Positions 19,667-28,322 of a stretch of DNA of 49,156 nt are shown piece after piece. Location: contig QCFI01000012.1 of NCBI GenBank assembly GCA_003280295.1, positions 1 to 49,156 on the forward strand, read 5' to 3'. The notes under the pieces were generated by a model that did not search any database, had not been told where the DNA came from, and saw nothing but the letters and a program-made list of their open reading frames with translations. Made by a program: the position numbers and the translations under genes. The DNA comes from Prochlorococcus sp. AG-363-C20. GTDB lineage: Bacteria; Cyanobacteriota; Cyanobacteriia; PCC-6307; Cyanobiaceae. Position 1 is the first letter of the stretch. Each line of letters starts with the position of its first letter.

Positions 19667-20683
19667 TTATATAAGTTCTTCTTCGTCGTATAATTCTTCA
19701 GGCTCTGCAGCAAATGCTAGCCAAAGAGGAAATTGAAGGAGAGCAATATCAACACTTTGTTCCGCTGCATCGATAATAATTAGTGGTACATCTCCACGTT
19801 CTTCTAATCGATCAGCTCTTTCTAAAACTCCATTCGCACGTTCGAATAAAACAATTCCACTGTTAGGTCCGAAGTCTTCTCTTTCAAGGCCTAATGCATC
19901 TTGTAAACCTCTTCTCCATTCACCAAGTCGTTCTGGTTGGCTTGCTAATACAAGCGTTTGAAAACGGTCACCATAAAGTTCTCCAATAATAGAAATCAAA
20001 GCAGCACTTATTAATACATTCTTTGGTCTGCTTCCTCTACTTGGTTGAGCTCCGCGTCCTCCCATACTGAAGAACCAGTCTTCAAGAAGCTCGATGTCTT
20101 TTGAGTCTAGACTGCGCCTTAACTTCCAAGAATCAGCATAGAAATCTGGTTGTCCTAAGAATTGCTCTAGGCATTGGCGAATAAGCTCTTCATCAGGTTT
20201 GAAAGTATCTGCTATTGCAGCAATTTGTTCTTGAGGTGCTTCTGAAGTTTTTGCTTCGTTTTTGTCTAATGGGGAAGGTTGGAGTACAACTGGTTGTAGT
20301 ACTAAATCTAGTTGTTCAGTTGACTGAGCAAGTTCACGGAGTGCACCTGATAGGTAGTCTTGGAAGCCTTTTACACGTCTTGCTATAGCGTCAGATTGTC
20401 CTGAAAAGGTCATTTTTATTTCTTTCTCGAGGGCAGACTTTCGCTTTGATAGTTCTTCTATCTCTAAGGAAAGTTCATTCTTACGACCCTCAATTTCTTT
20501 AACTGCGATTGCTATTAACTTTGATAAGTCAGTTTGATTGGAAGAGTCTCCCAAGGTTGTTTTTTGCCCTTGGATTGTTTCATTAGAAGACTTGTCAGCA
20601 CTAGTGCCTTCAACATTCGATTCGTTCTTAGCAGTTTCTTCTGCTTGAGTGCTTAGGGAGGAAGAGAGGTCGTTTTTAGTCAT
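19667..20683 (-). CDS. DUF3086 family protein (cyanobacterial, unknown function)
   Basis: The 338-aa protein has a low-complexity Ser/Asn/Glu N-terminus (1-50), a coiled coil (about 52-115, with KEIEGRKNELSLEIEELSKRK), and a conserved C-terminal half (about 170-338) with LEDWFFSMGGRGAQPSRGS, LISIIGELYGDRFQTLVLAS, PERLGEWRRGLQDALGL and an acidic end. That half matches what I know of DUF3086, a family found in cyanobacteria. No membrane segment, no enzyme motif. It lies between DUF3119 and plsY in a same-strand cluster with an MlaE-type lipid permease, which makes a link to membrane lipids plausible but unproven. Confidence 0.82.
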   Translation of the reverse strand: MTKNDLSSSLSTQAEETAKNESNVEGTSADKSSNETIQGQKTTLGDSSNQTDLSKLIAIAVKEIEGRKNELSLEIEELSKRKSALEKEIKMTFSGQSDAIARRVKGFQDYLSGALRELAQSTEQLDLVLQPVVLQPSPLDKNEAKTSEAPQEQIAAIADTFKPDEELIRQCLEQFLGQPDFYADSWKLRRSLDSKDIELLEDWFFSMGGRGAQPSRGSRPKNVLISAALISIIGELYGDRFQTLVLASQPERLGEWRRGLQDALGLEREDFGPNSGIVLFERANGVLERADRLEERGDVPLIIIDAAEQSVDIALLQFPLWLAFAAEPEELYDEEELI

Positions 20684-20712
20684 TATTTATGAGACTTCTA
20701 GTTTTGTAGTAC

Positions 20713-21144
20713 TTAAGATTGCTCTGGAGATTCCTTTTTAGGGGTCTCAAGTTTTCCAACTTTTAGCTTTAATTGATTCTCAAGTGCTATTGGATCAAAG
20801 AGAATCGGCAAGAGATGAGGGCTAGCTGTTTCTCTGAAGTAGAGAAGCCCAGGTAATTTTGGCAAAAGAAGTCGCCAAGCTAACCAGTTCTTAAAAGGGA
20901 AGCGGCGTAATTCGCGATTTAATTGCCATACGACTAGATCATTTGGAGTGAATTCCAATCGCAAGATGAATGATTGAAGTAAAAGAAACAGTCCAAAAAC
21001 TATTATTAATACAGCTATCCAGGAATTAAGTGGAAGTGGTAGAAAGGTAAACCCAAGAAATATTATTAGCAAAGGTAAGCGATGTTCAGGTGTTAGGACA
21101 ACACTTTGAGCAGCCTCTAATTGTGATTGAGAATTAATGGACAT
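20713..21144 (-). CDS. DUF3119 family membrane protein (unknown function)
   Basis: The 143-aa protein has two adjacent hydrophobic segments (about 23-58: LPLLIIFLGFTFLPLPL and IAVLIIVFGLFLLLQSFIL) followed by a soluble region with the PH-domain-like pattern LEFTPNDLVVWQLNRELRRFPFKNWLAW. This arrangement is that of DUF3119, known from cyanobacteria and plastids. The start ATG shares one base with the stop of the MlaE gene (TGATG), so it is translationally coupled to the lipid permease. A role as its accessory subunit is inference from this coupling. Confidence 0.83.
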   Translation of the reverse strand: MSINSQSQLEAAQSVVLTPEHRLPLLIIFLGFTFLPLPLNSWIAVLIIVFGLFLLLQSFILRLEFTPNDLVVWQLNRELRRFPFKNWLAWRLLLPKLPGLLYFRETASPHLLPILFDPIALENQLKLKVGKLETPKKESPEQS

Positions 21145-21890
21145 CAGCCGAATAAAACTTGGGTTAGCAAAACATCAACTAAAGAAACAGTAACAAGAGT
21201 CATGACTACAGCACCGGTAGTACTGGTTCCAACTTCCTTTGGGCCTCCTCGTGTAGTAAGTCCCCATCCACAGGCTATTACGGCAATTTGAAGACCGAAG
21301 ACAACAGCTTTGATAAGCATGAATGGTAAATCACTGAGAATTACCCACTCGCGTACTGAATTCCAAAACACCTCAGGGGGTATTTGGTATAGGGCAGTGC
21401 TACTAATTTGGCCGCTCCATAGAGCAACACAAAAGAACAATAGGCACTGCACTGGTGCCATTATGACCATTGCAATCAACCTAGGCACTACAAGATATTC
21501 CACAGGATCAGTTCGCAACATTGTTATTGCATCAATTTGCTCAGTGACTTTCATCGTTCCAAGTTGTGCAGCATATGCAGTAGCGACTTTGCCTGTAAGA
21601 AGAGTCGCAGTAAGCAACGGGGCAATTTCTCTCGCCATGCCAATGGCTAAAAGGCCACCGACTTGAGAACCTACCCCTTGCCTACTAAGTTCTGCGGCAA
21701 CTTGGATGTTGAATACAGTTCCAGCTGCTACTCCAGTAATTAGGACAATTAGAAAACTTCCTGGGCCAGCTTCTAAAAGTTGATCAAATAAATCGACTTT
21801 ATTTATTCTGCCTCTTGCTGTAGTTGCTATTGCTTGTCCTCCAATAAGAAGACTGCTTCCAAGTCTTTTTAGCCATCGGGGAGTAGTCAT
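21144..21890 (-). CDS. mlaE: MlaE/YrbE-type ABC permease for lipid transport
   Basis: MlaE is the membrane subunit of ABC systems that move phospholipids between inner and outer membranes (Mla in E. coli, TGD1 in chloroplasts). The 248-aa protein shows the family signature FNIQVAAELSRQGV, LAIGMAREIAPLLTATLLTGKVATAYAAQLGTMKVTEQ split over two helices, and about five membrane segments, with a C-terminal TTRGGPKEVGTSTTGAVVMT. The MlaF ATPase and MlaD substrate-binding genes are not in this window, as is common in cyanobacteria. It overlaps the GPH transporter by ATGA (4 nt) and DUF3119 by 1 nt. The symbol denotes the family; strict orthology is not proven. Confidence 0.92.
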   Translation of the reverse strand: MTTPRWLKRLGSSLLIGGQAIATTARGRINKVDLFDQLLEAGPGSFLIVLITGVAAGTVFNIQVAAELSRQGVGSQVGGLLAIGMAREIAPLLTATLLTGKVATAYAAQLGTMKVTEQIDAITMLRTDPVEYLVVPRLIAMVIMAPVQCLLFFCVALWSGQISSTALYQIPPEVFWNSVREWVILSDLPFMLIKAVVFGLQIAVIACGWGLTTRGGPKEVGTSTTGAVVMTLVTVSLVDVLLTQVLFG

Positions 21891-23287
21891 GAATATGTTT
21901 CTTTTAACTGATTACGTTTGTCTGGCCAACTTCGCATGATCAGCATCCCTAATCCCACAAGAACAGCTGGAATTAAGCCCATACAAATTCGAATTGTTAC
22001 CAGGGCAGTATTGGGTTGTTCAAGGCATTCGGTTAATTCTCTGCAATTTTGAGCTGATTGATAGCCTGCTAAAGAGAGCAATAATCCAAGTAATTGCACG
22101 CTAAGTCCAATCCCAAGCTTTTGAATTAATACCATCCAAGCTGTGTAAATCCCAGCTGGCTTTTCGGGGTCTCTGTCAATTGCATCTGGGAGTAAGGACC
22201 AAGGAATTAGATAAGCAGTTGAAGCACCGAATCCAACAAGCAAAATTGTTGTTATAAGTGCGATCATTTTTAAACCTTCTAAATTATTGATTGCAAATAA
22301 GCTTGTAGCAGTTGCATTCAGTGAAAGAGGTGGGAGAAACATTGCAAAAATGCAAGCAATTATCCATAACCCACCACCCCAGTAGAGAGCAGATACTCTT
22401 CCAAACTTGTTTGAATAGAAACTCCATACCTGAAGGCCTAATAAAGCACTGATTTGAAAAGGAATCGGTATCCATTTCGAAATCTCTATAGGTACCTTCA
22501 TAACTTGCTCAAGATATATAAGGGAAACAGTTTGCATGAGTTGTAGGCCACACCAGAGAAGTAGATAAAGACCAATAACTTGAAGGAAACGATCGTTCTT
22601 TAGAATTCGTTGGAGTTGAAGCTTGAAACTTTCTCTTTGATTAATTGGTTTTCTGGCTTTTTTAGCAAAAGGAGCTAGCCCCCAACATGAGAACAATGTT
22701 GCGATAGTTGCTATTGCCCCAGTCGCCCTTCCCATTGAAAAGTAGTTCGCACTACCTGAGGAAAGAATCTTTGCAGCAATAATTAGTCCACTTAAACCAG
22801 CCAAAATCGATCCGGTAAACCTAGCCGCGTTTAATCTTGTACGTATACTTGTTTCTTCTGTCAGCTCAGTGGATAGGGCTGCGTATGGAAGGTTTACGCA
22901 GGTGTAAGCAGTCATAAGTAAAACCGCCATGATTACGTAATAAAAATATTTTTGACTTGTATCTCCTGGTGGTACCCACCACATTGAGGCAAGAGTGATG
23001 CCAAGAGGAGCAGCTGCTCCGATCATCCATGGGAGTCTTGGTCCCCAGCGAGTTTTTGTGTGATCGCTCATCCAGCCGATGAGTGGATCATTAATTGCAT
23101 CCCAAACTTTTATTACCATCAAAAGCGAACCCGCCACTACAGCTGGGAGTCCCGCTGAGCCAGTGAAAAATGGAAATAAATAAAAACCTAGTTGTGTAGC
23201 CGCTAATCCAGTACCAGCATCACCAAGCCCATAAGAGAGCATTAATCTTCTTCGGACTCCCTTTTTGAGCGGTGTGGATTTGATCAA
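21887..23287 (-). CDS. GPH/MelB-type major facilitator transporter
   Basis: The 466-aa protein has 12 predicted membrane helices and the GPH (glycoside-pentoside-hexuronide) cation symporter pattern: SYGLGDAGTGLAATQLGFYLFPFF, VIKVWDAINDPLIGWMSDHTKTRWGPRLPWM (the D-x-x-x-D cation-site helix and the loop after it), and NLPYAALSTELT. Substrate cannot be told from the sequence. Related eukaryotic transporters (MFSD2A) carry lysolipids, and the next gene is a lipid permease with a 4-nt overlap, so a lipid substrate is as likely as a sugar. Start TTG 23287; an ATG 45 nt inside is an alternative that would trim a basic N-terminus. Confidence 0.87.
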   Translation of the reverse strand: MIKSTPLKKGVRRRLMLSYGLGDAGTGLAATQLGFYLFPFFTGSAGLPAVVAGSLLMVIKVWDAINDPLIGWMSDHTKTRWGPRLPWMIGAAAPLGITLASMWWVPPGDTSQKYFYYVIMAVLLMTAYTCVNLPYAALSTELTEETSIRTRLNAARFTGSILAGLSGLIIAAKILSSGSANYFSMGRATGAIATIATLFSCWGLAPFAKKARKPINQRESFKLQLQRILKNDRFLQVIGLYLLLWCGLQLMQTVSLIYLEQVMKVPIEISKWIPIPFQISALLGLQVWSFYSNKFGRVSALYWGGGLWIIACIFAMFLPPLSLNATATSLFAINNLEGLKMIALITTILLVGFGASTAYLIPWSLLPDAIDRDPEKPAGIYTAWMVLIQKLGIGLSVQLLGLLLSLAGYQSAQNCRELTECLEQPNTALVTIRICMGLIPAVLVGLGMLIMRSWPDKRNQLKETYS

Positions 23288-23329
23288 GCTCGTTCAAAGG
23301 GGGCGCGCAACGTCATAATGCAGTGGTAG

Positions 23330-23358
23330 TTGCAAAAAAGCTCATTTCTTCGGATAGC
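23330..23358 (+). promoter_or_regulatory. Possible sigma-70 type promoter for tRNA-Gly
   Basis: TTGCAA (23330-23335) and GATAGC (23353-23358) are separated by 17 nt and end 14 nt before the tRNA 5' end. The -35 matches consensus well and the -10 poorly (3 of 6), so this is tentative. The alternative -10 near TGTATTAC is too close to the mature 5' end. Confidence 0.3.
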
Positions 23359-23372
23359 TTCTTTGTATTACT

Positions 23373-23443
<71 letters not shown>

Positions 23444-23456
23444 TATTCATTTCTAA

Positions 23457-25532
23457 TCAAAGCTTAATTCTTGAGGAATACTTGGCCTCAATTAATACCG
23501 CAAGACTGTTACTTTCTAATTCAATCATTTTTTGGTTTTCTTTCTCTTTTGGAGTAATTAGGTCATTTGGGCTTGTGCATGCTGTATCAAGCATCCTGTG
23601 CCAAGAAGAAATTGGTGTTGGCAATTCAAAAATCATTGACTTGCTGTAGGCGTTTAATCCCATCCACATCAAAGCTCCTTCGGAGTCTTGATTAATGCTG
23701 TAGCTAATGGTGTGGGACCAGTATCCCCAATCGGGTTTGTTAACTGTTATTCCATGCCATTGGAGCCACAAGCCTTTTGTGTCCTCTTGGGAAACACTAT
23801 CTTTTTCATTAGGCAAGATGCCTGGATTAAAGAGTTCTGGCAGTAATTGACGAACAATTAATATTTTTTTTACAAACTTGTGTAAGGCAAGATCGCACTT
23901 GTCTGGATGCCAAATCATCCAACCAAGAGGACTATTTTGACACCAAGTGTTGTTATTTCCGCCTTGGCTTCGACCGACTTCATCTCCCATTAAGAGCATT
24001 GGTATACCTGGTGAGAGAATTAAAGATGCAAGCAAATTTCTTTGTTGCCTTTGTCTCATCTTTGATAAGGCAATATCAGTCGTAGGTCCTTCAATATTGT
24101 TGTTCCAACTATTGTTGTGATTTTCTCCATCTCTATTTCTTTCGCCGTTTGCGAGATTGTGCTTAGTGGTAAAACTAATCAAATCCTTAAGAGTGAATCC
24201 ATCATGTGCCGTAATAAAATTCACTGAACGCATTTGGGACTTCTCATTTTTATATAGATTGCAACTGCCTCGTAAACGGTCTTTCAGTTCCCATACACTA
24301 TTTTTTTCCCCTTTCCAAAATTTGCGAAGATCATCTCTGAAATGCCCGTTCCATGTATTGATTTTGGATGAAGGGAAATCTGCCAATCGATAAAGTCCAC
24401 CGCAATCCCAAGGCTCGCTAATTAGTTTTAAATCGCTTAATGCTGGATCCGATTCAATTTCTTCAAATAAAGGGGGAGAGGATAGTGGAGCTAAATCTTC
24501 TCCTCTGCTTAGTGCTATCCCTAAATCAAAGCGGAATCCATCAACACCAAGTTCTATTGCCCAACAACGCATAGATTCGAGAATTAATTGTCTTACTAAT
24601 GGCCTATTAGCTGCAATACTGTTTCCGCAACCACTTACATCCAAATAGTTTCCTTTCTTGTTTTGGTAGTAATAAAGGGACTCTGCAAAGCCACGCCAGC
24701 TAATAGTAGGACCATCTTTATTTCCTTCAGTAGTATGGTTGTAGACAACATCTATTAGCACTTCTAAGCCATTATCATGACAAGCTTCAACTAAGTTACG
24801 AACTTGATCTCTCGCTTTTAATGGGTCGTTGCCAACTATGTATTTATGATGAGGGGTGAACCAGTTAAGGGGGCTATATCCCCAATAGTTTTCAAGCCCA
24901 TGTGGTGAATCAGTATGGTCAAAAGAAAAGACAGGAAGTAGTTCAATTGCTGTAATCCCAAGATCGAGGAGATAGGGGATTTTTTCTATTAGGCCAATGA
25001 AAGTTCCTTTATAAGGCGAATGAACCTTTGACTCTGAACTGGTGGTGAAACCGCCAAGGTGAAGTTCATAGATAATACTGCGGTTCCAAGGATGCCTAGG
25101 TCGTGGATGGGATTTAAAATTGAATTGATCACGCTCGCAAACCACCCCTTTTAAACAGTTTTTGAGGTTATTTGATGGCCCTTTGGCCGATTCTCTTTGA
25201 TAAGAATCCCAACCAGCTATGGCCCTAGCACATGGATCTAATAAAACTTTCTTTGAATAAGAAGAGGAATTGTGTTCGGTTACTGAGTCTTCAAATACTC
25301 GATAGCAATAACAGCATCCTGCGGTTAATCCTTCAATTTCTATATGCCAATAATCACCTGATCGATTGTCAAAATTCAAATCGATTATTTGATTTGGTTG
25401 AGCCTCATTTGCATCTTTAAATAAAAGGAGTTCCAAATGGCTCGCTTTAGGAGCGGCTACGCAGAAATTCACTCCTCTTGTCGTAATTGTGCTACCAAGA
25501 GGCCATGGTGTTCCTTGATGAATTTTGCTCAC
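23457..25532 (-). CDS. glgX: Isoamylase-type glycogen debranching enzyme (GlgX/TreX, GH13)
   Basis: GlgX hydrolyses alpha-1,6 branches of glycogen, the night-time carbon store. The 691-aa protein has an N-terminal CBM48-type domain (GVNFCVAAPKASHLELLLF), then the GH13 barrel: VLIDVVYNHT (region I), VDGFRFDLGIAL (nucleophile Asp), LISEPWDCGG (acid/base Glu), NFITAHDGFTL (third Asp), and the isoamylase-type long loop LYKNEKSQMRSVNF. The C-terminal beta domain is present. The start is GTG 25532. The gene is divergent from the MBL-fold protein, with 73 nt between. Full length, no missing catalytic residue. Confidence 0.94.
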   Translation of the reverse strand: MSKIHQGTPWPLGSTITTRGVNFCVAAPKASHLELLLFKDANEAQPNQIIDLNFDNRSGDYWHIEIEGLTAGCCYCYRVFEDSVTEHNSSSYSKKVLLDPCARAIAGWDSYQRESAKGPSNNLKNCLKGVVCERDQFNFKSHPRPRHPWNRSIIYELHLGGFTTSSESKVHSPYKGTFIGLIEKIPYLLDLGITAIELLPVFSFDHTDSPHGLENYWGYSPLNWFTPHHKYIVGNDPLKARDQVRNLVEACHDNGLEVLIDVVYNHTTEGNKDGPTISWRGFAESLYYYQNKKGNYLDVSGCGNSIAANRPLVRQLILESMRCWAIELGVDGFRFDLGIALSRGEDLAPLSSPPLFEEIESDPALSDLKLISEPWDCGGLYRLADFPSSKINTWNGHFRDDLRKFWKGEKNSVWELKDRLRGSCNLYKNEKSQMRSVNFITAHDGFTLKDLISFTTKHNLANGERNRDGENHNNSWNNNIEGPTTDIALSKMRQRQQRNLLASLILSPGIPMLLMGDEVGRSQGGNNNTWCQNSPLGWMIWHPDKCDLALHKFVKKILIVRQLLPELFNPGILPNEKDSVSQEDTKGLWLQWHGITVNKPDWGYWSHTISYSINQDSEGALMWMGLNAYSKSMIFELPTPISSWHRMLDTACTSPNDLITPKEKENQKMIELESNSLAVLIEAKYSSRIKL

Positions 25533-25605
25533 TGTTCGTCTCTCCTTTACCTAAATCAGTAAGCACCTTGCCCAAACTAATGGTTTAGGTCCTATTAATA
25601 ATTCA

Positions 25606-26268
25606 ATGTTGCCTGTTTCATCAGCTGACCCTGTTAATAGTCCAAATGAGCTAATAGATGGACTTTGGGTTTTTCCTCCTAACAAATTATGTAATGGAAG
25701 CAGGTCTTGGTGGCTTAAATGTGACCCAGAACCTGTTTTGATTGATTGCCCACCTGTGAATCAAGGGAATATTGATTTTCTAAAAAGTGCTTCGTCAGGT
25801 CGCTCTTCTTTAATTGTCCTTACAAATAGACAAGCTCATGGAAGGATTCTTGAATTGCAGGAGGCTCTTAGCTGGCCAGTTCTTGTTCAGGAACAGGAGG
25901 CTTATTTACTACCTGGATTGAATCAATTACGGAGTTTCTCGAACGAATACCTAACAGCCTCAGGTTTGCGTTTGCTTTGGACCCCTGGACCAACACCTGG
26001 TAGTTGTTCTGTGTACGCATCTGAGCCATGGAATGTGCTGTTCTGTGGACGTTTGCTAATTCCATTGAAATCAAATCGTTTGGGCGCTTTACGTACTAGA
26101 AACACATTTCATTGGACTAGACAGCAAAAGAGTTTGCAGAAGTTGCGACATTGGCTTCCTCGAGATCTCAGTCTTTCACTGGCTTTTGGGTCAGGCTTGG
26201 AGCCTCTTGGAGGGGGCGAAAACGTTGAATGGGAGAAGGGAAGTTGCTCTAGTTATGAACAAATTTAA
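25606..26268 (+). CDS. Degenerate metallo-beta-lactamase-fold protein
   Basis: The 220-aa protein shows beta strands typical of the MBL fold: LIDGLWVFPPN, SWWLKCDPEPVLIDCPPVN (strand-loop with the usual D in LIDCP), LIVLTNRQAHGRILELQEAL, WTPGPTPGSCSVYASEPWNVLFCGRLL. In active enzymes the third segment reads T-H-x-H-x-D-H and the fourth TPGHTPG followed by D after the strand. Here the first is TNRQAHGR and the second TPGPTPGS, with LFCGR in place of LFxGD. Most zinc ligands are gone, so it is probably a non-hydrolytic or altered member. ATG start. Divergent from glgX and 152 nt before the HU gene. Confidence 0.72.
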   Translation: MLPVSSADPVNSPNELIDGLWVFPPNKLCNGSRSWWLKCDPEPVLIDCPPVNQGNIDFLKSASSGRSSLIVLTNRQAHGRILELQEALSWPVLVQEQEAYLLPGLNQLRSFSNEYLTASGLRLLWTPGPTPGSCSVYASEPWNVLFCGRLLIPLKSNRLGALRTRNTFHWTRQQKSLQKLRHWLPRDLSLSLAFGSGLEPLGGGENVEWEKGSCSSYEQI

Positions 26269-26420
26269 TAATTATCCAAGGTATAAAACATTGCGCCACA
26301 GTCTCTTTCGGTTGCCGGCAGGCCATTTGCTCCATACGATTAGCGCGTTCGAGATTTTTGTAGCGAATTCCTTTTTTGGGTCTCGCTGCTTAATGCTCTT
26401 CGTTACATCACCCATTCCAA

Positions 26421-26696
26421 ATGAACAAAGCAGATCTGGTCAATTTAGTAGCAGCCCGCACAGAGCTCACTAAGACAGACGTTTCTCTTGTGATTGATGC
26501 CGCTATCGATACCATTATTGATTCAGTAGTGGAGGGTAAAAAGGTCTCCATTCTTGGATTTGGCTCTTTTGAACCTCGTGACCGTTCGGCTCGTCAGGGC
26601 CTTAATCCAAAGACTGGAGAGAAAATTAAAATTCCAGCAAAGCGTGTACCTGCTTTTACAGCTGGAAAGATGTTTAAAGATCGCGTACAGGGTTGA
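26421..26696 (+). CDS. hup: DNA-binding protein HU
   Basis: HU is the small dimeric nucleoid protein that bends DNA. The 91-aa protein has the standard helices (MNKADLVNLVAARTELTKTDVSLVIDA), the body VEGKKVSILGFGSFEPRDRSARQGLNPKTGEKIKIPAKRV split across strands and the DNA-contacting arm with RQGLNPKTG, then PAFTAGKMFKD. Length is exact for the family. The 152-nt upstream gap likely holds its promoter. GluQRS follows by 87 nt. Confidence 0.97.
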   Translation: MNKADLVNLVAARTELTKTDVSLVIDAAIDTIIDSVVEGKKVSILGFGSFEPRDRSARQGLNPKTGEKIKIPAKRVPAFTAGKMFKDRVQG

Positions 26697-26783
26697 ATCT
26701 CATCATTCGCCTATTGAGGTGAGTGGTCCTAAAGACTGCTCACCGATTTTGGTGGCTAGAGATCAGGTTCTAAGACTGACTTG

Positions 26784-27704
26784 ATGAGCTCACTAACTGA
26801 TCCTTTCGAAGAGCTATTTCAGTCACTAAAGGATGGCCAAGATCTTCGTACTCGAGGCTATAGGAGTCGCTTTGCTCCATCACCTTCGGGTCCTTTGCAT
26901 TTAGGGAATTTGCGGACTGCATTAGCTTCTTGGCTTAGGACACGTTTGAAAAGAGGCGAATGGATATTGAGAATTGATGATCTTGATACCCCTAGGAATC
27001 GCTCAGGGGCTATTGAGAGTATTCAAAAAGATTTAATTTGGCTGGGTCTTGATTGGGATGGTCCTGTTGTTTTTCAAAGTCAGCGGAGAAATCTTTACCG
27101 AAAAACCCTTTCCTTTTTTAAACATCAAGACAAGATATATCCATGCCATTGCAGTAGAAGTGTTTTAGCAAGAAGTCCTAGACGACAAAGGCAAGAATTT
27201 ATTTATCCAGGTACTTGTAGGGATTTGGGATTGTCTTGGACCATGCATCAGGGAAGACTTCCCAGTTTGCGTTTAAAAGTAGGAGAAGAATTTTCGATGG
27301 CTTGTGGTGATGTTGTTCTAAAAAGAGCTGATGGCTTTATTTCCTATCACTTAGCAACTGTTGCTGATGAGTTATCTCTTGGAATTTGTGAGGTTATTAG
27401 AGGGAATGATTTGGCTGCTTCTGTGTATTCACAATTGGCAATTATCAATGCATTGGATCAAAAGCCCTTAACTTATATGCATGTACCGCTTTTATTTAAT
27501 CCTGATGGAACAAAAATTTCCAAACGTACGGGAGGGAAAGGGATTAGGTATCTTCAATCTAAAGGTTTGCAACCGGCAAAAATTATTGGGCTCTTAGCAT
27601 CAAGCTTAGAACTTGTTCCGAAAGGTTCTGAACTATCGGCATTGGAGCTCCTAAGCGATTTGATTAGGAATAAAAATTTGCTTGAGAATGTCTTAAAAGA
27701 CTAA
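26784..27704 (+). CDS. gluQ: Glutamyl-Q tRNA(Asp) synthetase
   Basis: GluQRS is a shortened glutamyl-tRNA synthetase paralogue that glutamylates queuosine in tRNA-Asp. The 306-aa protein has the HIGH-type motif in RFAPSPSGPLHLGNLRTAL, the zinc site CHCS...YPGTC (Cys-x-Cys and later Tyr/Cys), and a KISKR loop. It stops after the catalytic domain and lacks the C-terminal anticodon-binding domain of GltX. The start is ATG 26784, not the TTG directly before. It ends well before the convergent small membrane gene, with a hairpin between them. Confidence 0.93.
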   Translation: MSSLTDPFEELFQSLKDGQDLRTRGYRSRFAPSPSGPLHLGNLRTALASWLRTRLKRGEWILRIDDLDTPRNRSGAIESIQKDLIWLGLDWDGPVVFQSQRRNLYRKTLSFFKHQDKIYPCHCSRSVLARSPRRQRQEFIYPGTCRDLGLSWTMHQGRLPSLRLKVGEEFSMACGDVVLKRADGFISYHLATVADELSLGICEVIRGNDLAASVYSQLAIINALDQKPLTYMHVPLLFNPDGTKISKRTGGKGIRYLQSKGLQPAKIIGLLASSLELVPKGSELSALELLSDLIRNKNLLENVLKD

Positions 27705-27847
27705 TTAATATCTTTCTTTGGCTGAACTTTGTAGAACTTTTATATGAGTCTTTTTAAGAATTTGGACTTTTCCGAGACTGTCTACACATTAAGAAAACAA
27801 CCAAAATCAATTTTTGAAAAAGGGATCTTGGTCGTTTTGCTATGGAG

Positions 27848-27874
27848 TTTGACCCTCATTTAATGAGGATCAAA
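27848..27874. terminator. Hairpin between convergent genes, possible bidirectional terminator
   Basis: TTTGA-C-CCTCAT / ATGAGG-A-TCAAA forms two stacked stems of 5 and 6 bp with one C/A mismatch and a 3-nt loop. It sits between the ends of gluQRS (+) and the 70-aa membrane protein (-). There is no strong U-tract on either side, so terminator function is tentative. Confidence 0.45.
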
Positions 27875-27902
27875 CTGTTCTGAAGTTATTTAACTCCTTA
27901 AG

Positions 27903-28115
27903 TTAGAAGGCTACAGGAGCCTGATTGTCGGTTATGAAAAAGAAAATTCCAGCTGCAGCGCCAACAATGAACATTGGGAGTCCCACAAGCAGGTGAGAGG
28001 TGCTGAAACCCACCTGATTAGAGCGCAGGGCGATATATCCGGCACCTGCTGCGCCCGCGGCGAGGGGAATTGCTGCGTGTAGGAAGCCAGCAACAGCGTG
28101 GTAATCGAAGTACAT
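27903..28115 (-). CDS. Small two-helix membrane protein (70 aa), unknown function
   Basis: The 70-aa protein has two hydrophobic helices: about 8-28 (VAGFLHAAIPLAAGAAGAGY) and about 42-62 (LVGLPMFIVGAAAGIFFFI), joined by a short loop IALRSNQVGFSTSH, with a soluble tail NQAPVAF. It is Ala/Gly-rich with small residues on both helices, which favours tight helix pairing, as in small photosystem or NDH subunits. I do not recognise the family. ATG start. It is G+C-richer than its intergenic neighbours, consistent with real coding sequence. Divergent from the secreted protein at 28323. Confidence 0.8.
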   Translation of the reverse strand: MYFDYHAVAGFLHAAIPLAAGAAGAGYIALRSNQVGFSTSHLLVGLPMFIVGAAAGIFFFITDNQAPVAF

Positions 28116-28208
28116 CCTTAAAGTTGATTTTCTTTCCAGATAGAGTATCTCAGTAAATCGTTACTAGTGAAACTCTTGTCATCTATTTGATTGAACTTTC
28201 ACAAGTCG

Positions 28209-28243
28209 TATATCGATATATGTGCCAGGACATCAATATTGAT
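28209..28243. repeat. Two perfect 12-bp AT-rich palindromes, 23 bp apart
   Basis: TATATCGATATA (28209-28220) and ATCAATATTGAT (28232-28243) are each perfectly self-complementary, with centres 23 bp apart, about two helical turns. They lie in the 207-nt gap between two divergently transcribed small genes (27903- and 28323+). A dimeric regulator could bind here, but no known operator is recognised. Confidence 0.45.
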
Positions 28244-28322
28244 CAAGTATTTACTCGTTAGAGCTTGAGAACCAAGGATTTTGCTCTGTGAAGATAAGTT
28301 GGTTTTGCTTAGACTTAAGGAC

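Noticed and set aside
27744..27863. 39-codon frame (ATG 27744) after gluQRS with a hydrophobic end
   Set aside because: No ribosome site and it runs into the hairpin at 27848-27874; probably chance.
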